This document shows, one piece after another, positions 1 through 9,015 of a DNA stretch of 64,000 nt (its first letter is position 1; the number at the start of each line of letters is the position of its first letter). The position numbers were made by a program, and so were the translations under genes. The notes below the pieces were generated by a model. It had not been told where the DNA came from, ran no database searches, and saw only the letters and a list, made by a program, of their open reading frames with translations. Source of the stretch: Bacillus sp. OK048 (GTDB lineage Bacteria; Bacillota; Bacilli; Bacillales; Cytobacillaceae); contig NZ_FNHN01000003.1 of assembly GCF_900103525.1 (NCBI RefSeq), positions 186,001 through 250,000 on the forward strand, read 5' to 3'.

Positions 1-66
1 ATCAAATTAGCATCTATATTCTGTTCATGAATTCAGTTACAATTAGTGTAAAATGGGGTGATATCC

Positions 67-204
67 TTGAAAAGGAAAGAGAATGATCAAGAAAAAATAG
101 AAATAGAAGAAGAAAAAAAATATTTACTTGACCTAATGAAAATGCAAAATGAAGCATTAAAAAGAATCTATAAAAATACATTAGATCACGAAAATAAAGA
201 CTAG
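67..204 (+). CDS. Possible 45-residue charged small protein
   Basis: A TTG-started frame of 45 codons, preceded at about 7 bases by GGGGTG, which is an acceptable ribosome binding site. The product is lysine and glutamate rich and would form one amphipathic helix, with a run of four glutamates followed by YLLDLMKMQNEALKRIY. No family is recognised. It lies alone ahead of the membrane-cupredoxin gene, about 150 bases away. The codon pattern is compatible with coding but the gene is short, so it could be spurious. Confidence 0.4.
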   Translation: MKRKENDQEKIEIEEEKKYLLDLMKMQNEALKRIYKNTLDHENKD

Positions 205-352
205 AACCCTGCCAGACGTTACTAACATCTTTTTTCTTTCCCCAAAGTTTTCATTAAACGTTCATAAAAGCCACCAAAAATACAATTTCTCAGCCTACTA
301 ATGCATTTATAATATACATATATTGTTTATTAACTTTAGAGGGGATTAGCAA

Positions 353-1231
353 ATGTATATATTATCGATTTTTACCATAACAATCATAAGCTTGATCACA
401 GGTTATTCCATTTACCTTTTACACCGTCATAAAAAGAAGCTGGCAAACTTATCTGGTATTATAGTTGTCACCGTGATTACGATGATGGGCGGACTATTAG
501 CTGGCTATCTAAGCGGAATTTTATCAGGAGAGTTATTTCTTCCCATTGGTTTGGGAACATTGATTGGCTTTACGCTTGGATTTATTACTGGACAGCCTGT
601 TGGGATATTGGCAATTTTGAGTGGTTCCGTTTCAGGGATTATGAGCGGAATCGTTGGGGCTATACTCGGGGCCATTCTTCAATTCGACAACCCCACCATC
701 ATGCTAGGAATTTTTCTAGGTTTGTATGTTATTATTCTTGCCCTTGTTATTTTATTTATTATTGTCGACACGAATGGTAAACTTTCGCTTGATACGTCAG
801 GCATTTCTCCTTTTAATATTTTATCAGCGGGGTTAGTTCTTATTGCTCTATTTTTATTTTTATACAGCAGTGATTTTGTCAAAATTCCTGGTGAGGCCGA
901 AGCAGCTCAAGTACAAGAGAAAAGTAAAACTCCTGAAAAAACTGAACTCGATCTTACAAAAGAAACAAATCCTAAAATTGAAATGATGATTACACCAACT
1001 GGGTATTCTCCAAATGTTATTAAAGTAAAAAAAGGCGTACCTGTTGAACTAACCATCACAAATCCAGGTGATAGTAGCTGTTTTTCAACTTTTATGATGC
1101 CTGACTTTGGTTTAGAGAATGTTAATCTTAAGGCTGGAACAACCAATTTAACGTTTACCCCAGACGAAGCTGGCCAATACACGTTTAGCTGTGGAATGAA
1201 TATGTTTAAAGGAACCGTTATTGTTGAATAA
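353..1231 (+). CDS. Polytopic membrane protein with C-terminal cupredoxin domain
   Basis: About six hydrophobic helices fill residues 1-172, then a charged linker (about 180-205), then an outward-facing cupredoxin-like beta domain (about 206-292). Candidate copper ligands are Cys243 (in DSSCFS) and the C-terminal Cys280-Gly-Met282-Asn-Met284 cluster. This matches the cupredoxin_1 family, in which the domain binds copper or passes electrons outside the membrane. GGGGATT lies 8-9 bases before the ATG. The gene stands alone and ends at a strong terminator shared with the convergent efflux gene. A role in copper handling is inferred from the domain; the glycine-rich membrane part has no firm family. 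Confidence 0.75.
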   Translation: MYILSIFTITIISLITGYSIYLLHRHKKKLANLSGIIVVTVITMMGGLLAGYLSGILSGELFLPIGLGTLIGFTLGFITGQPVGILAILSGSVSGIMSGIVGAILGAILQFDNPTIMLGIFLGLYVIILALVILFIIVDTNGKLSLDTSGISPFNILSAGLVLIALFLFLYSSDFVKIPGEAEAAQVQEKSKTPEKTELDLTKETNPKIEMMITPTGYSPNVIKVKKGVPVELTITNPGDSSCFSTFMMPDFGLENVNLKAGTTNLTFTPDEAGQYTFSCGMNMFKGTVIVE

Positions 1232-1238
1232 ATCCAAA

Positions 1239-1273
1239 AGCACGCGGAGAAATTTCTCAGCGTGCTTCTTTTT
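1239..1273. terminator. Bidirectional terminator between convergent genes
   Basis: An inverted repeat AGCACGC ... GCGTGCT with an inner GAGAAATTTCTC dyad has a T-run on the + side and TTTT on the minus side. It separates the cupredoxin gene (+) from the MMPL transporter gene (-), whose stop codon lies at its edge. Confidence 0.85.
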
Positions 1274-4200
1274 ACATATGAGTAGAATGGTTATCAATTA
1301 CCGTTTCTTTATCCTTTTTAAATGGCCACCAGTTCGCCTCACCAAATGTTTTTACCATTACCGGTACAAACAATGGAAGAATCACAAGTGCATAAAGTGA
1401 AAGTCCGATTAATAGAATTGCTGCAATCTCTAGTAATGATAATACACCAGCTGGCATCATCGCTGCGAACGTACCTCCCAAAATAACCGCTGCAGAGATA
1501 ATTACCGTTCCCATTTTCTTCATTGCTTCAAGAATCGCTTGTTCCACTGGCATTTTCTTGAACTCGTTAAAACGGTCCATTAAGAAAATACTATAGTCAA
1601 TTCCAAGGGCAATTAAGATAACAAACGTAAAAAACGGAACAGCCCAGCTAATTCCTGTATAGCCTAACCAATTTACGAAGATGACCTCTGCAAGTGCCAT
1701 CGAAGTATAATAGGTAAGGATTAATGAACCGATCAAGTATAGAGGCATAATAAATGAACGGAACAAAATGATAAGAATTAGAGTAATCCCAATTAACATG
1801 AGTACAACTGTTCTTGAATAATCAGCTTGAGAAATCTTATCTAGGTCATGGTGCATACTTGAGACCCCGCCCACTGCGATTTCTGCATTCTCCAGTTTTG
1901 TATCCTTAACTACTCGCTCAACGGTTTCTTTAATTTCTGGAATACGATTCAATGCTTCGTTCGAGTATGGATTTTTAGTAAAGACTACATCAATTGTCAT
2001 GACTTTTCGGTCTTTTGACATATAGACATCTAATGCTTGCTCAAAGTCTTTGCCATCCAGTACATCTTGTGGAATATAAAAACCATTTTTCTCTTGTTTC
2101 GATACACCAGCAAGATACATTTGTGCAGATTCTAGACCATCAGAGACTTGATTAAGACCGTCCGCACTTTGCGTCAATCCATCTGTCAACTGAGTAATTT
2201 GACCGCTCATGTCCTTAAATCCGGTTAATAACTGCTGCTGTCCATTGTTTACTCCGCTTAATCCGTTAGTAAACTTTGGCAGACCATCAACGATTTGTCC
2301 TTGACCATTCCCCATCGTATAAAGACCTGTTTCAATTTCTGTTAGACCTTTTAATAAATCTTCCATTCCTTTAACAAGGGCTTCCTGACCAGCAATGGCT
2401 TCTGAAAATTTACCATTCGCAAAATCAATACCTTGCTGCGTACCCGTTAATCCAGCATTTAATTGGTTTAGGCTTCCTGCTAATTCTGCTGTTGCAGCCT
2501 GTGAACCTTGAATGGTCATTTTAATCGCTTGATAATTTTGATTTTGCCCAATATCACTATAATCACTTTCGAGATTTGCAAAATATTGATTTGTTGCCTC
2601 TAGGGTATTGTGTAATTCACTAACACCCTTGGCCACCAGTTCGTAATTTCCAGCAAGAGTTGATAGTCCACCAGCTACTTGTTTATAACCTTCAAGTAAT
2701 TGTTTACTACCTGCCAAAACTTCGGCAGATTTAGTCTTAATGATTTCCAGACCTTCTTTTACTTGAGTGGATCCCGCAGCACCTTGTTTTAATCCATCTT
2801 CAATTTTAGCAAGATTCTGCTGGATGGTTCCCATTCCAGTCTCCAGCTGATTTGTTCCGGTAATTAATTCACTGATTCCGCCCGTTGCTTCTTCCATTTT
2901 CGGCTGATTGGCAGCGAGCTGGCTTCCTGCTTCTGCAAGACCACTACTGATTTTCTGAATTCCGTCGTTCCCAGCACCAAGACCATCTTCAAGACTTTTC
3001 ACCTGTTCTGAAATATATAAATCATCAATGGTTTCACCAGTTGGACGTGTTATGGACCTGACAGTATCAACATCTTCGATTTTATTAAGCTCTTGGCTAA
3101 TTTTTTCAGTTAGAGCAATGTATTCGGATGTATTCATCTCATCATCGTTTTTAATGACAATTTGTGTTGGCATCGATTCACCAGGGCCAAATCCATCTGA
3201 AATGATATTAAAACCTTTGATAGAATTAAAATCATCACCAATTTCTTCTAGTGAATTAAACGACAAATCTCCGTCATACGTAAATAAAGCAGGAACAGAG
3301 ATAACAGCGACAATGAGAAGCGCGATTAATGGACGAGCTAAGGCGAATCTACCTGCAATCCCCCAAAATTTGCTCTCACCATGCTCAAGCTTTCCTTTAG
3401 ATGGCCAAAATAGTTTCTTACCAAGAACTGCCATGAAAAATGGTACGACAGTAAACAAGGCTATAAGCAGGAGCGCCACACCTATCGCTACGGCTGCAGC
3501 CGACTGATATAGAACAAAGGTTGAAAAACCAATCGAAGCAAAACCTATCATTACAGCTAATCCACTAAAAAAAACCGTTTTCCCGGCATTTCTATAGGTG
3601 ATGACAATTGCTTCTACTACACTATCATTCTTTGACATTTCCTCTTTAAAACGACTCAGCAGTAAAATACAATAATCAGTACCAATCCCAAACAAGACTG
3701 CTACTAGGAAAATTTGTGTAAAGGTTGATAATGGGAAATTCACTTTATCTACCAATATAGCAACAATTGATTGTGCTGCCAAATAGCTGAATCCTACTGT
3801 TACTAAAGGGATAATAGGAGCAATTGCTGATTTAAACACAAGTAATAATACGATTAAAATAAACACAACCGTAATACCTTCCGTTTTCTTCAGACCTTCT
3901 TGGGAGTTTGTTACAAGATCCTCGGCAATCAGCCAGCTCCCTGTGTAATAGTGATCTAATTTAACATCATCAAGTGCTTCATATAATTCTTGCGAGATTT
4001 CCTTTCCTTCTCTTCCATCTGCTTCTACATTCAATGAAACCAGGATGGTTTTCTCATCCTCAGATACTAGCTGTTCTTTCAATTCTTCTTGCTTAAAATG
4101 GGTGAGAATCGAGGTTATACCAAGTTCACCTCTCTTTTCTTCAAGCTGGCTTACCGCTTTTTCTGCCGTAGAAAAGTCTTTTTCAGTTAACATTTTATCA

Positions 4201-4424
4201 CTATGGAAAACTAGTGCGGTTTGTAATTCATTCCCACTATTTTCACTTGACTGTACATCATTTAAAATTTCTTTCGCTAAAGTAGAAGAATAGCCATCAG
4301 GAACGTTAATCTGTCCTTTCTCGCGAACAAGATTTTCCATATTTGGTGCAGCCATAAAGAGAACAGCAATAACTGCTATCCAAGCACCAAGGATGAACCA
4401 TTTTCCTTTAACAATTGATCTCAC
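1272..4424 (-). CDS. MMPL/RND-family transporter
   Basis: A 1050-residue membrane transporter with the two-fold repeat of the MMPL (RND superfamily) group: an N-terminal helix, helix bundles at about 170-350 and 850-1030, and the signature GxGxDY motif in both halves (GIGTDYCILLLSRF and ALGIDYSIFLMDRF). The roughly 480-residue outer region between the halves has many Gly/Leu-rich heptads (for example GLxxxxxGxxQL), suggesting long coiled coils as in Bacillus YdfJ-like proteins. The start is GTG with GGGGGAA before it. It lies 3 bases after a MarR gene on the same strand, so the pair is probably a MarR-controlled drug or lipid efflux operon. The substrate is unknown. Confidence 0.9.
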   Translation of the reverse strand: MRSIVKGKWFILGAWIAVIAVLFMAAPNMENLVREKGQINVPDGYSSTLAKEILNDVQSSENSGNELQTALVFHSDKMLTEKDFSTAEKAVSQLEEKRGELGITSILTHFKQEELKEQLVSEDEKTILVSLNVEADGREGKEISQELYEALDDVKLDHYYTGSWLIAEDLVTNSQEGLKKTEGITVVFILIVLLLVFKSAIAPIIPLVTVGFSYLAAQSIVAILVDKVNFPLSTFTQIFLVAVLFGIGTDYCILLLSRFKEEMSKNDSVVEAIVITYRNAGKTVFFSGLAVMIGFASIGFSTFVLYQSAAAVAIGVALLLIALFTVVPFFMAVLGKKLFWPSKGKLEHGESKFWGIAGRFALARPLIALLIVAVISVPALFTYDGDLSFNSLEEIGDDFNSIKGFNIISDGFGPGESMPTQIVIKNDDEMNTSEYIALTEKISQELNKIEDVDTVRSITRPTGETIDDLYISEQVKSLEDGLGAGNDGIQKISSGLAEAGSQLAANQPKMEEATGGISELITGTNQLETGMGTIQQNLAKIEDGLKQGAAGSTQVKEGLEIIKTKSAEVLAGSKQLLEGYKQVAGGLSTLAGNYELVAKGVSELHNTLEATNQYFANLESDYSDIGQNQNYQAIKMTIQGSQAATAELAGSLNQLNAGLTGTQQGIDFANGKFSEAIAGQEALVKGMEDLLKGLTEIETGLYTMGNGQGQIVDGLPKFTNGLSGVNNGQQQLLTGFKDMSGQITQLTDGLTQSADGLNQVSDGLESAQMYLAGVSKQEKNGFYIPQDVLDGKDFEQALDVYMSKDRKVMTIDVVFTKNPYSNEALNRIPEIKETVERVVKDTKLENAEIAVGGVSSMHHDLDKISQADYSRTVVLMLIGITLILIILFRSFIMPLYLIGSLILTYYTSMALAEVIFVNWLGYTGISWAVPFFTFVILIALGIDYSIFLMDRFNEFKKMPVEQAILEAMKKMGTVIISAAVILGGTFAAMMPAGVLSLLEIAAILLIGLSLYALVILPLFVPVMVKTFGEANWWPFKKDKETVIDNHSTHM

Positions 4425-4427
4425 AAA

Positions 4428-4889
4428 TTATTCCCCCGCTTCTTCCTTTTTCATGTTCGTTAATATTAGGGCTAATTTTTCATACGTATTAATAAAATTG
4501 GTAATTTCAGCTTCATCAAATTGGGTGATAAACGACTCTACTAAAAGGTGCACCTTTTCCTGTGTTTTATGGTGTAGTTCCTTCCCCTTTTCGGTTAAGG
4601 TAAGGTAAACAACCCTTCTGTCTTTTTCATCTCGAGTCCTTTGAATGATTTCTCGATCAGCTAACCGGTTGATGATCGCAGTAATTGCACTTTTATTGAC
4701 CTCAAATGCCTCTGCCAATTCAGAAGAAGTGCACTCGTTTGACCGCTGAATGTATCCTAAAATATAGTGTTGGTCAACCGTTAAGTCCTCTCCTATTTGA
4801 CATTTAATTAAAGACGCTGCTTTCTTATTTACCTCAAAAGAAACGGACACATAGCGGTTAATTAATTCTTGAATGATTTTTTTATCCAT
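4428..4889 (-). CDS. MarR-family transcriptional regulator
   Basis: A 153-residue winged helix-turn-helix protein. The recognition region is about 50-95 (SSELAEAFEVNKSAITAIINRL) and the wing DEKDRRVVYLTLTEKG is typical of MarR. It is the first gene of a two-gene operon with the MMPL transporter, stop and start being 3 bases apart. By analogy with MarR pairs, it probably represses its own operon until a ligand releases it. A tandem 16-bp repeat lies just upstream and is a likely binding site. Confidence 0.9.
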   Translation of the reverse strand: MDKKIIQELINRYVSVSFEVNKKAASLIKCQIGEDLTVDQHYILGYIQRSNECTSSELAEAFEVNKSAITAIINRLADREIIQRTRDEKDRRVVYLTLTEKGKELHHKTQEKVHLLVESFITQFDEAEITNFINTYEKLALILTNMKKEEAGE

Positions 4890-4921
4890 CGTCTATTCCT
4901 CACCTCACTTTAAATTATTAG

Positions 4922-4953
4922 TTCATCTATTTAACTATTCACCTGTTTAACTA
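4922..4953. promoter_or_regulatory. Tandem 16-bp repeat, candidate MarR operator
   Basis: Two adjacent copies, TTCATCTATTTAACTA and TTCACCTGTTTAACTA, differ at two positions and lie 33-64 bases upstream of the MarR start codon. This is a usual position for autoregulation of a MarR/efflux operon. Binding is inferred. Confidence 0.5.
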
Positions 4954-4979
4954 TATGATTTGTTGTTATATGTGTCAAT

Positions 4980-5009
4980 AAAAAAAGGTCAGCCTCACGC
5001 TAACCTTTT
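4980..5009 (-). terminator. Terminator of clpP
   Basis: Read on the minus strand, AAAGGTTAGC pairs with GGCTGACCTTT around a GTGA loop (one G-U pair) and a run of seven T follows. It lies 35 bases after the clpP stop codon. Confidence 0.8.
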
Positions 5010-5043
5010 CCCGTTATTTTGCTTATTATATCCGTATGATTTT

Positions 5044-5634
5044 TTAGTTATGATTTTTAGGATAGAGAATCTCATCTATGATTCCGTACTCTTTTGCTTC
5101 TTCCGCACTCATAAAGAAATCTCTATCGGTATCTTTCGCCACTTTCTCAATGGTCTGACCTGTGCGCTCCGCAATGATTTGATTAATATGCTCTCTCAAC
5201 TTCAAGATCCGCCTTGCCGATATTTCAATTTCAGTTGCCTGCCCTCTTGCACCACCAAGCGGCTGATGAATCATAATCTCGCTATTCGGTAAGGCATACC
5301 GTTTACCTTTCGCTCCTGCTAGCAGTAACATCGCCCCAAATGACGCAGCCATTCCAGTACATATCGTCCGTATATCTGGCTTAATATATTGCATGGTATC
5401 ATAGATGGCAAACCCTGCTGAAGTGGAACCACCCGGACTATTGATATAAAGAGAAATTTCTTTATCAGGGGCATCGGCTGCTAAAAATAACAATTGGGCG
5501 ACTACACTGTTTGCAACATGATCATTAATTTCATCTCCGATAATAATAATTCGATCCTTTAAAAGACGTGAATAAATATCATATGACCGTTCACCACGGT
5601 TAGATTGTTCTATAACATAAGGAATTGTGCTCAT
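5044..5634 (-). CDS. clpP: ATP-dependent Clp protease proteolytic subunit
   Basis: A 196-residue serine protease subunit of the usual ClpP length. The catalytic triad is visible: Ser98 in GMAASFG, His123 in MIHQPLGG and Asp172 in DTDRDFF. The SPGGS oxyanion-hole motif is at 66-70. ClpP tetradecamers degrade unfolded and regulatory proteins handed over by ClpX or ClpC. It stands alone between a sigma-factor gene (30 bases upstream, same strand) and its own terminator, without the usual clpP1 surroundings. It could therefore be a second ClpP; the window cannot show whether it is the main one. Confidence 0.93.
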   Translation of the reverse strand: MSTIPYVIEQSNRGERSYDIYSRLLKDRIIIIGDEINDHVANSVVAQLLFLAADAPDKEISLYINSPGGSTSAGFAIYDTMQYIKPDIRTICTGMAASFGAMLLLAGAKGKRYALPNSEIMIHQPLGGARGQATEIEISARRILKLREHINQIIAERTGQTIEKVAKDTDRDFFMSAEEAKEYGIIDEILYPKNHN

Positions 5635-5664
5635 TTAAAATCCTCCTTTAAAGCGAATAGTAGG

Positions 5665-6357
5665 CTATGCAGCCATGCAGAGAGTGCTTAAAGGAGCTGA
5701 AGCTTTGAATGGGATAGACATTCTAGATGCTGCAGAAGATACTTCCGTTGTGTCTAGAATGGACGGAATGGCTTCAATCAAATCTGTAGGGTCCTGGTTG
5801 ATTAGAGAATCCTGAAAAAGATTCCAGAGCTGTTCTCTCTCTTCTTCTTTCCAAAATGAATCGAGAGACTGACTTTCCCTTTGATTTTCTAGTCGTTTTC
5901 TTGCTCTGTTTAACCTTGATTTTACTGCAATTTCTGTTGTGTTGAATATCTCTGCAATTTCATTCGATTGATACTGGAAGGCTTCTTTTAAGATATAAAT
6001 AATCGCTTGCTTTGGAGTAAAGTAATCCATCAACAAATCTACAGAATCCATAATACCTCCGGTTGGGAAATAGGACTCCTCACACTTGTGATCATTTCTT
6101 AATTCTTCCCTTTTTCTCTTTCGAAGAGTATCCACCCATTGATTGCGGGCAATTTTGTTTAATAATGCCGTTGTAATTTTATCTTTATGATAGTAGGTTA
6201 TAGCCTTTAACACAGCTTCTTGTGCAAGGTCATCTCCATCCCATTTACTCTGGGATAGAAAGTAACAATATTTCTTAAGCTTTGGATACAATTCACTAAA
6301 AAAGAAATCATCGTACTGCACATCTTCAAAGGTGTACAGGCTAAGTTTGTTAGCCAT
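5665..6357 (-). CDS. ECF-like sigma-70 family RNA polymerase sigma factor
   Basis: A sigma-70 family factor of about 230 residues. Region 2 has DDLAQEAVLKAITYY and the DNA-melting segment RNQWVDTLRKRKRE. Region 4 is the helix-turn-helix SNEIAEIFNTTEIAVKSRLNRARKRL. A C-terminal tail of about 75 residues follows, ending STLCMAA, longer than in most ECF factors. The ATG at 6357 was preferred to a GTG seven codons earlier because AAGGGAGTG sits 6 bases before it. No anti-sigma gene is adjacent. Target promoters are unknown. Confidence 0.82.
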   Translation of the reverse strand: MANKLSLYTFEDVQYDDFFFSELYPKLKKYCYFLSQSKWDGDDLAQEAVLKAITYYHKDKITTALLNKIARNQWVDTLRKRKREELRNDHKCEESYFPTGGIMDSVDLLMDYFTPKQAIIYILKEAFQYQSNEIAEIFNTTEIAVKSRLNRARKRLENQRESQSLDSFWKEEEREQLWNLFQDSLINQDPTDLIEAIPSILDTTEVSSAASRMSIPFKASAPLSTLCMAA

Positions 6358-6586
6358 TATTTTCACTCCCTTAAACACTCTCTACAGTCTAAACGTTTTA
6401 ACAGAATAAAAAGATACGGGTAGAAAAATTTTTTCTTATTTCCACTATATACATTTATGAAACTTTTTCTCCATTTTATCGTAGATGTTAGGAGCGAGAA
6501 AAATTTATAGGTGTATCATTTCTTTCTTCTACATTGCTTGCATTATAATAAAATAAGAATAGTAAAAATGATTAGGAGTGAATTAG

Positions 6587-8050
6587 GTGGGCGTTACACT
6601 TAGCAAGGGACAAAAAGTTGATTTAACAAAGTCACATCCTGGTCTACAGAATGTTGTAGTGGGTTTAGGTTGGGATATTGGTCATCACGGCTCAAATTTT
6701 GATTTAGATGCATCGACCTTTTTACTAGGGCAATCAGGCAAGGTTCAAAGTGATCAAGATTTTATTTTTTATAATAATCCCTCCGGCGGGAATGGCTCGA
6801 TCATATACAGTGGAGATAATCGAAGTGGTGCTGGTGATCGAGATGACGAACAAATTAAAATTAATTTAATGATGGTTCCCAGCCACATCCATCGGATTGC
6901 ATTTACGATTACGATTCATGATGCCCAAGTAAAACAGCAAAATTTCGGACAAATCTCCAACTCCTATGTACGCATTTTCAATGAACAAACAAATGAGGAG
7001 TTAATCCGTTTTAATCTTGGCAGAGACTTTACAGTGGAAACGGCGATTGTAGCTGCTGAATTATACCGTCATAATGGAGAATGGAAATTCAATGCGATTG
7101 CCAGCGGTTTTCAGGGTGGACTAGCAGCTTTATGCCGCAATTTTGGAGTGATTGTCGATGATCCTGCTCCAACACTACCACCAGTACCACCTGTGCAACA
7201 GAATCTATTTAATAATCAGCAAAACCAATTTAATAGTAATCCAAATCAATTTAACAATAATCAAAATCAATTTAACAATCCTAACCATTATTCAAACCAA
7301 CCATCTTTTAATCAAAATCAATACAATCCAAACCAATATCAGCAAAACCAAAACTACTCACAGCCAGCTTTTGGATATCCAACACAATCAGCACCTTCGC
7401 ACTCAAATCGTACATATGGGGATGATATTTATTGTCCGCGTTGTAATTCATCAAATGTCCGAACAGGTCAAAAGGGCTTTGGACTTGGAAAAGCAGCGAT
7501 AGGCGGATTAATTCTCGGTCCAGTGGGGCTGCTCGGCGGTTTTATTGGAAAAAATCAAATGAAATTCACTTGTAACAGCTGTGGTAATAATTGGTCTCCA
7601 AATCAAACAGATGTTGCGGATTGGGCTAACCAGCAAAAAAGGAAAGCACAAGATTTGTTTAATCGCTATAAGAGTCAGGATGTATTAGAAGCAGTTGTTG
7701 CTGCATGTGCATTGGTTTCAATGGCAGACGGATACTTGGATGCCACGGAGCGACAAAAGATGATTGATTTTGTAAACTCCAGTGAAGAATTACGTGTATT
7801 TGACAGCAATAAAGTCATCCAGAGATTTAACTACTTTGTATCACGTATTGAAGCAGATCGAATGATTGGCAGAGCAGAAGCCTTCCGGGCACTTGGAAAA
7901 ATAAGATCAAAACCAGAAATCGCCCGTTTAGTAGCTCGTTACTGCATTGCCATTGGTTATGCAGACGGTAATTTTGACCACAATGAAATGCAAATGGTCA
8001 GCGATATTTGCCGTGAGCTTGGTTTGAATCCGGGAGAATTCTTGTCGTAA
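6587..8050 (+). CDS. TerD-zinc ribbon-TerB fusion protein (tellurium/stress type)
   Basis: A 487-residue cytoplasmic protein in four parts. Residues 1-190 form a TerD domain with the Ca-binding type motif DLDAS at 39-43 and a GDNRSG-type loop. Residues 200-265 are an Asn/Gln-rich, probably disordered linker with QNQFN-like repeats. A zinc ribbon follows, with Cys283/Cys286 and Cys329/Cys332 flanking a Gly-rich stretch. Residues about 355-487 form a TerB-like helical domain. TerD/TerB proteins are linked to tellurite, phage and envelope stress responses. The start is GTG with AGGAG 8 bases upstream. It stands alone, without the rest of a ter operon. Confidence 0.85.
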   Translation: MGVTLSKGQKVDLTKSHPGLQNVVVGLGWDIGHHGSNFDLDASTFLLGQSGKVQSDQDFIFYNNPSGGNGSIIYSGDNRSGAGDRDDEQIKINLMMVPSHIHRIAFTITIHDAQVKQQNFGQISNSYVRIFNEQTNEELIRFNLGRDFTVETAIVAAELYRHNGEWKFNAIASGFQGGLAALCRNFGVIVDDPAPTLPPVPPVQQNLFNNQQNQFNSNPNQFNNNQNQFNNPNHYSNQPSFNQNQYNPNQYQQNQNYSQPAFGYPTQSAPSHSNRTYGDDIYCPRCNSSNVRTGQKGFGLGKAAIGGLILGPVGLLGGFIGKNQMKFTCNSCGNNWSPNQTDVADWANQQKRKAQDLFNRYKSQDVLEAVVAACALVSMADGYLDATERQKMIDFVNSSEELRVFDSNKVIQRFNYFVSRIEADRMIGRAEAFRALGKIRSKPEIARLVARYCIAIGYADGNFDHNEMQMVSDICRELGLNPGEFLS

Positions 8051-8132
8051 TGAAAAAAAGCCGATTGGAATTAGAGGACATAATTAGCCAGGAATATATC
8101 AAATTTAAATTTAACTGACTATATGGAAAAAA

Positions 8133-8168
8133 AATAACGCTCAGAGTTTTCTCTGAGTGTTATTTTAG
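8133..8168 (+). terminator. Terminator after the TerD-type gene
   Basis: ATAACGCTCAGAG pairs with CTCTGAGTGTTAT around a TTTT loop and is followed by TTTAGG. It lies about 85 bases after the stop codon. The preceding A-run makes it usable from both strands. Confidence 0.75.
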
Positions 8169-8234
8169 GTATTTCGATAGTTAGTTTGTGATAACTCACA
8201 ATTAATCAGTCCTAACTTAACAAAAATAAACATT

Positions 8235-8816
8235 TTACTTTTTAAGTGCACTTACAAATAACTGAACTGTTGTATTAATAAATTCATTCTCGTCTATTGA
8301 AGTAATTTCATGTCCTTCTACAAAATTACGGGAAACAAACTCACCGTACACCATATATAAATAGGACATCGCCAAACTTTCAAGGTTGCCCACGAATCTA
8401 ATCTTGCCAAGTTCTTTCATTTCTAAGAAATAATTAATGAGAAGTTCCTTTAATTGACGTGGATGCTTATTAATTTGATTAAATAATCCTTCTATGGAAT
8501 TCCCCTCTTTAAATGCAATATGAATTACCTTTTTATTTTTTTGCATCGATCTAAGATAAGACTCACTTATCATAAGAAGATCTTTTTCTAAGTCCCACAC
8601 AATATTTTTATCAAAAATTTCCTTCATTGAAGCAGAGTAATAAAATCGGTCTATAGCCGCTTCCAACATGCCTTGTTTTGTTCCAAAATGTCGAAATAAT
8701 GTCATTTCACTTACAGACGCTTCTTTAGCAATTTCTTTTGTCGAAACCGCTTTATATCCCTTCTCGGAAATTAAATTAATGGCTGCATAGAGCAGACGAT
8801 CACTTGTATCTGTCAT
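8235..8816 (-). CDS. TetR-family transcriptional regulator
   Basis: A 193-residue TetR-type repressor. The N-terminal helix-turn-helix spans about 8-50 (AINLISEKGYKAVSTKEIAKEASVSEMTLFRHFGTKQGM), and the remainder is a helical ligand-binding domain with no recognised subgroup. It is the only regulator gene within or next to the catabolic cluster that begins 200 bases away, on the same strand. It is therefore the natural candidate to bind the recurrent GTTAGTACTAAC palindromes. Its own upstream region lacks a clear copy of that palindrome, so it may not be autoregulated, or another regulator outside the window may be responsible. The ribosome binding site is weak: GGGGAGG lies rather far upstream. 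Confidence 0.88.
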   Translation of the reverse strand: MTDTSDRLLYAAINLISEKGYKAVSTKEIAKEASVSEMTLFRHFGTKQGMLEAAIDRFYYSASMKEIFDKNIVWDLEKDLLMISESYLRSMQKNKKVIHIAFKEGNSIEGLFNQINKHPRQLKELLINYFLEMKELGKIRFVGNLESLAMSYLYMVYGEFVSRNFVEGHEITSIDENEFINTTVQLFVSALKK

Positions 8817-9015
8817 ATCTATTACCAGAGTGATAACCTCCCCACATTTAGTTATTATTATATTATTTTAGTGTTAATTTATTGTCAATGTGACAATGAA
8901 ACTCCTAAATATATATGTACAAATAAGAAAGGTGTGTATCTTATCATGAATTTTGCTAAGGGTCCAAGTAGCAGACCCTTGACAGTTAAAATAAATCCCG
9001 TACAAAATATTTTCT

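Noticed and set aside
3028..3507. Long open frame on the + strand inside the MMPL transporter gene
   Set aside because: It is the shadow of a well-supported coding region and has no ribosome site; the same holds for other frames antisense to the listed genes.
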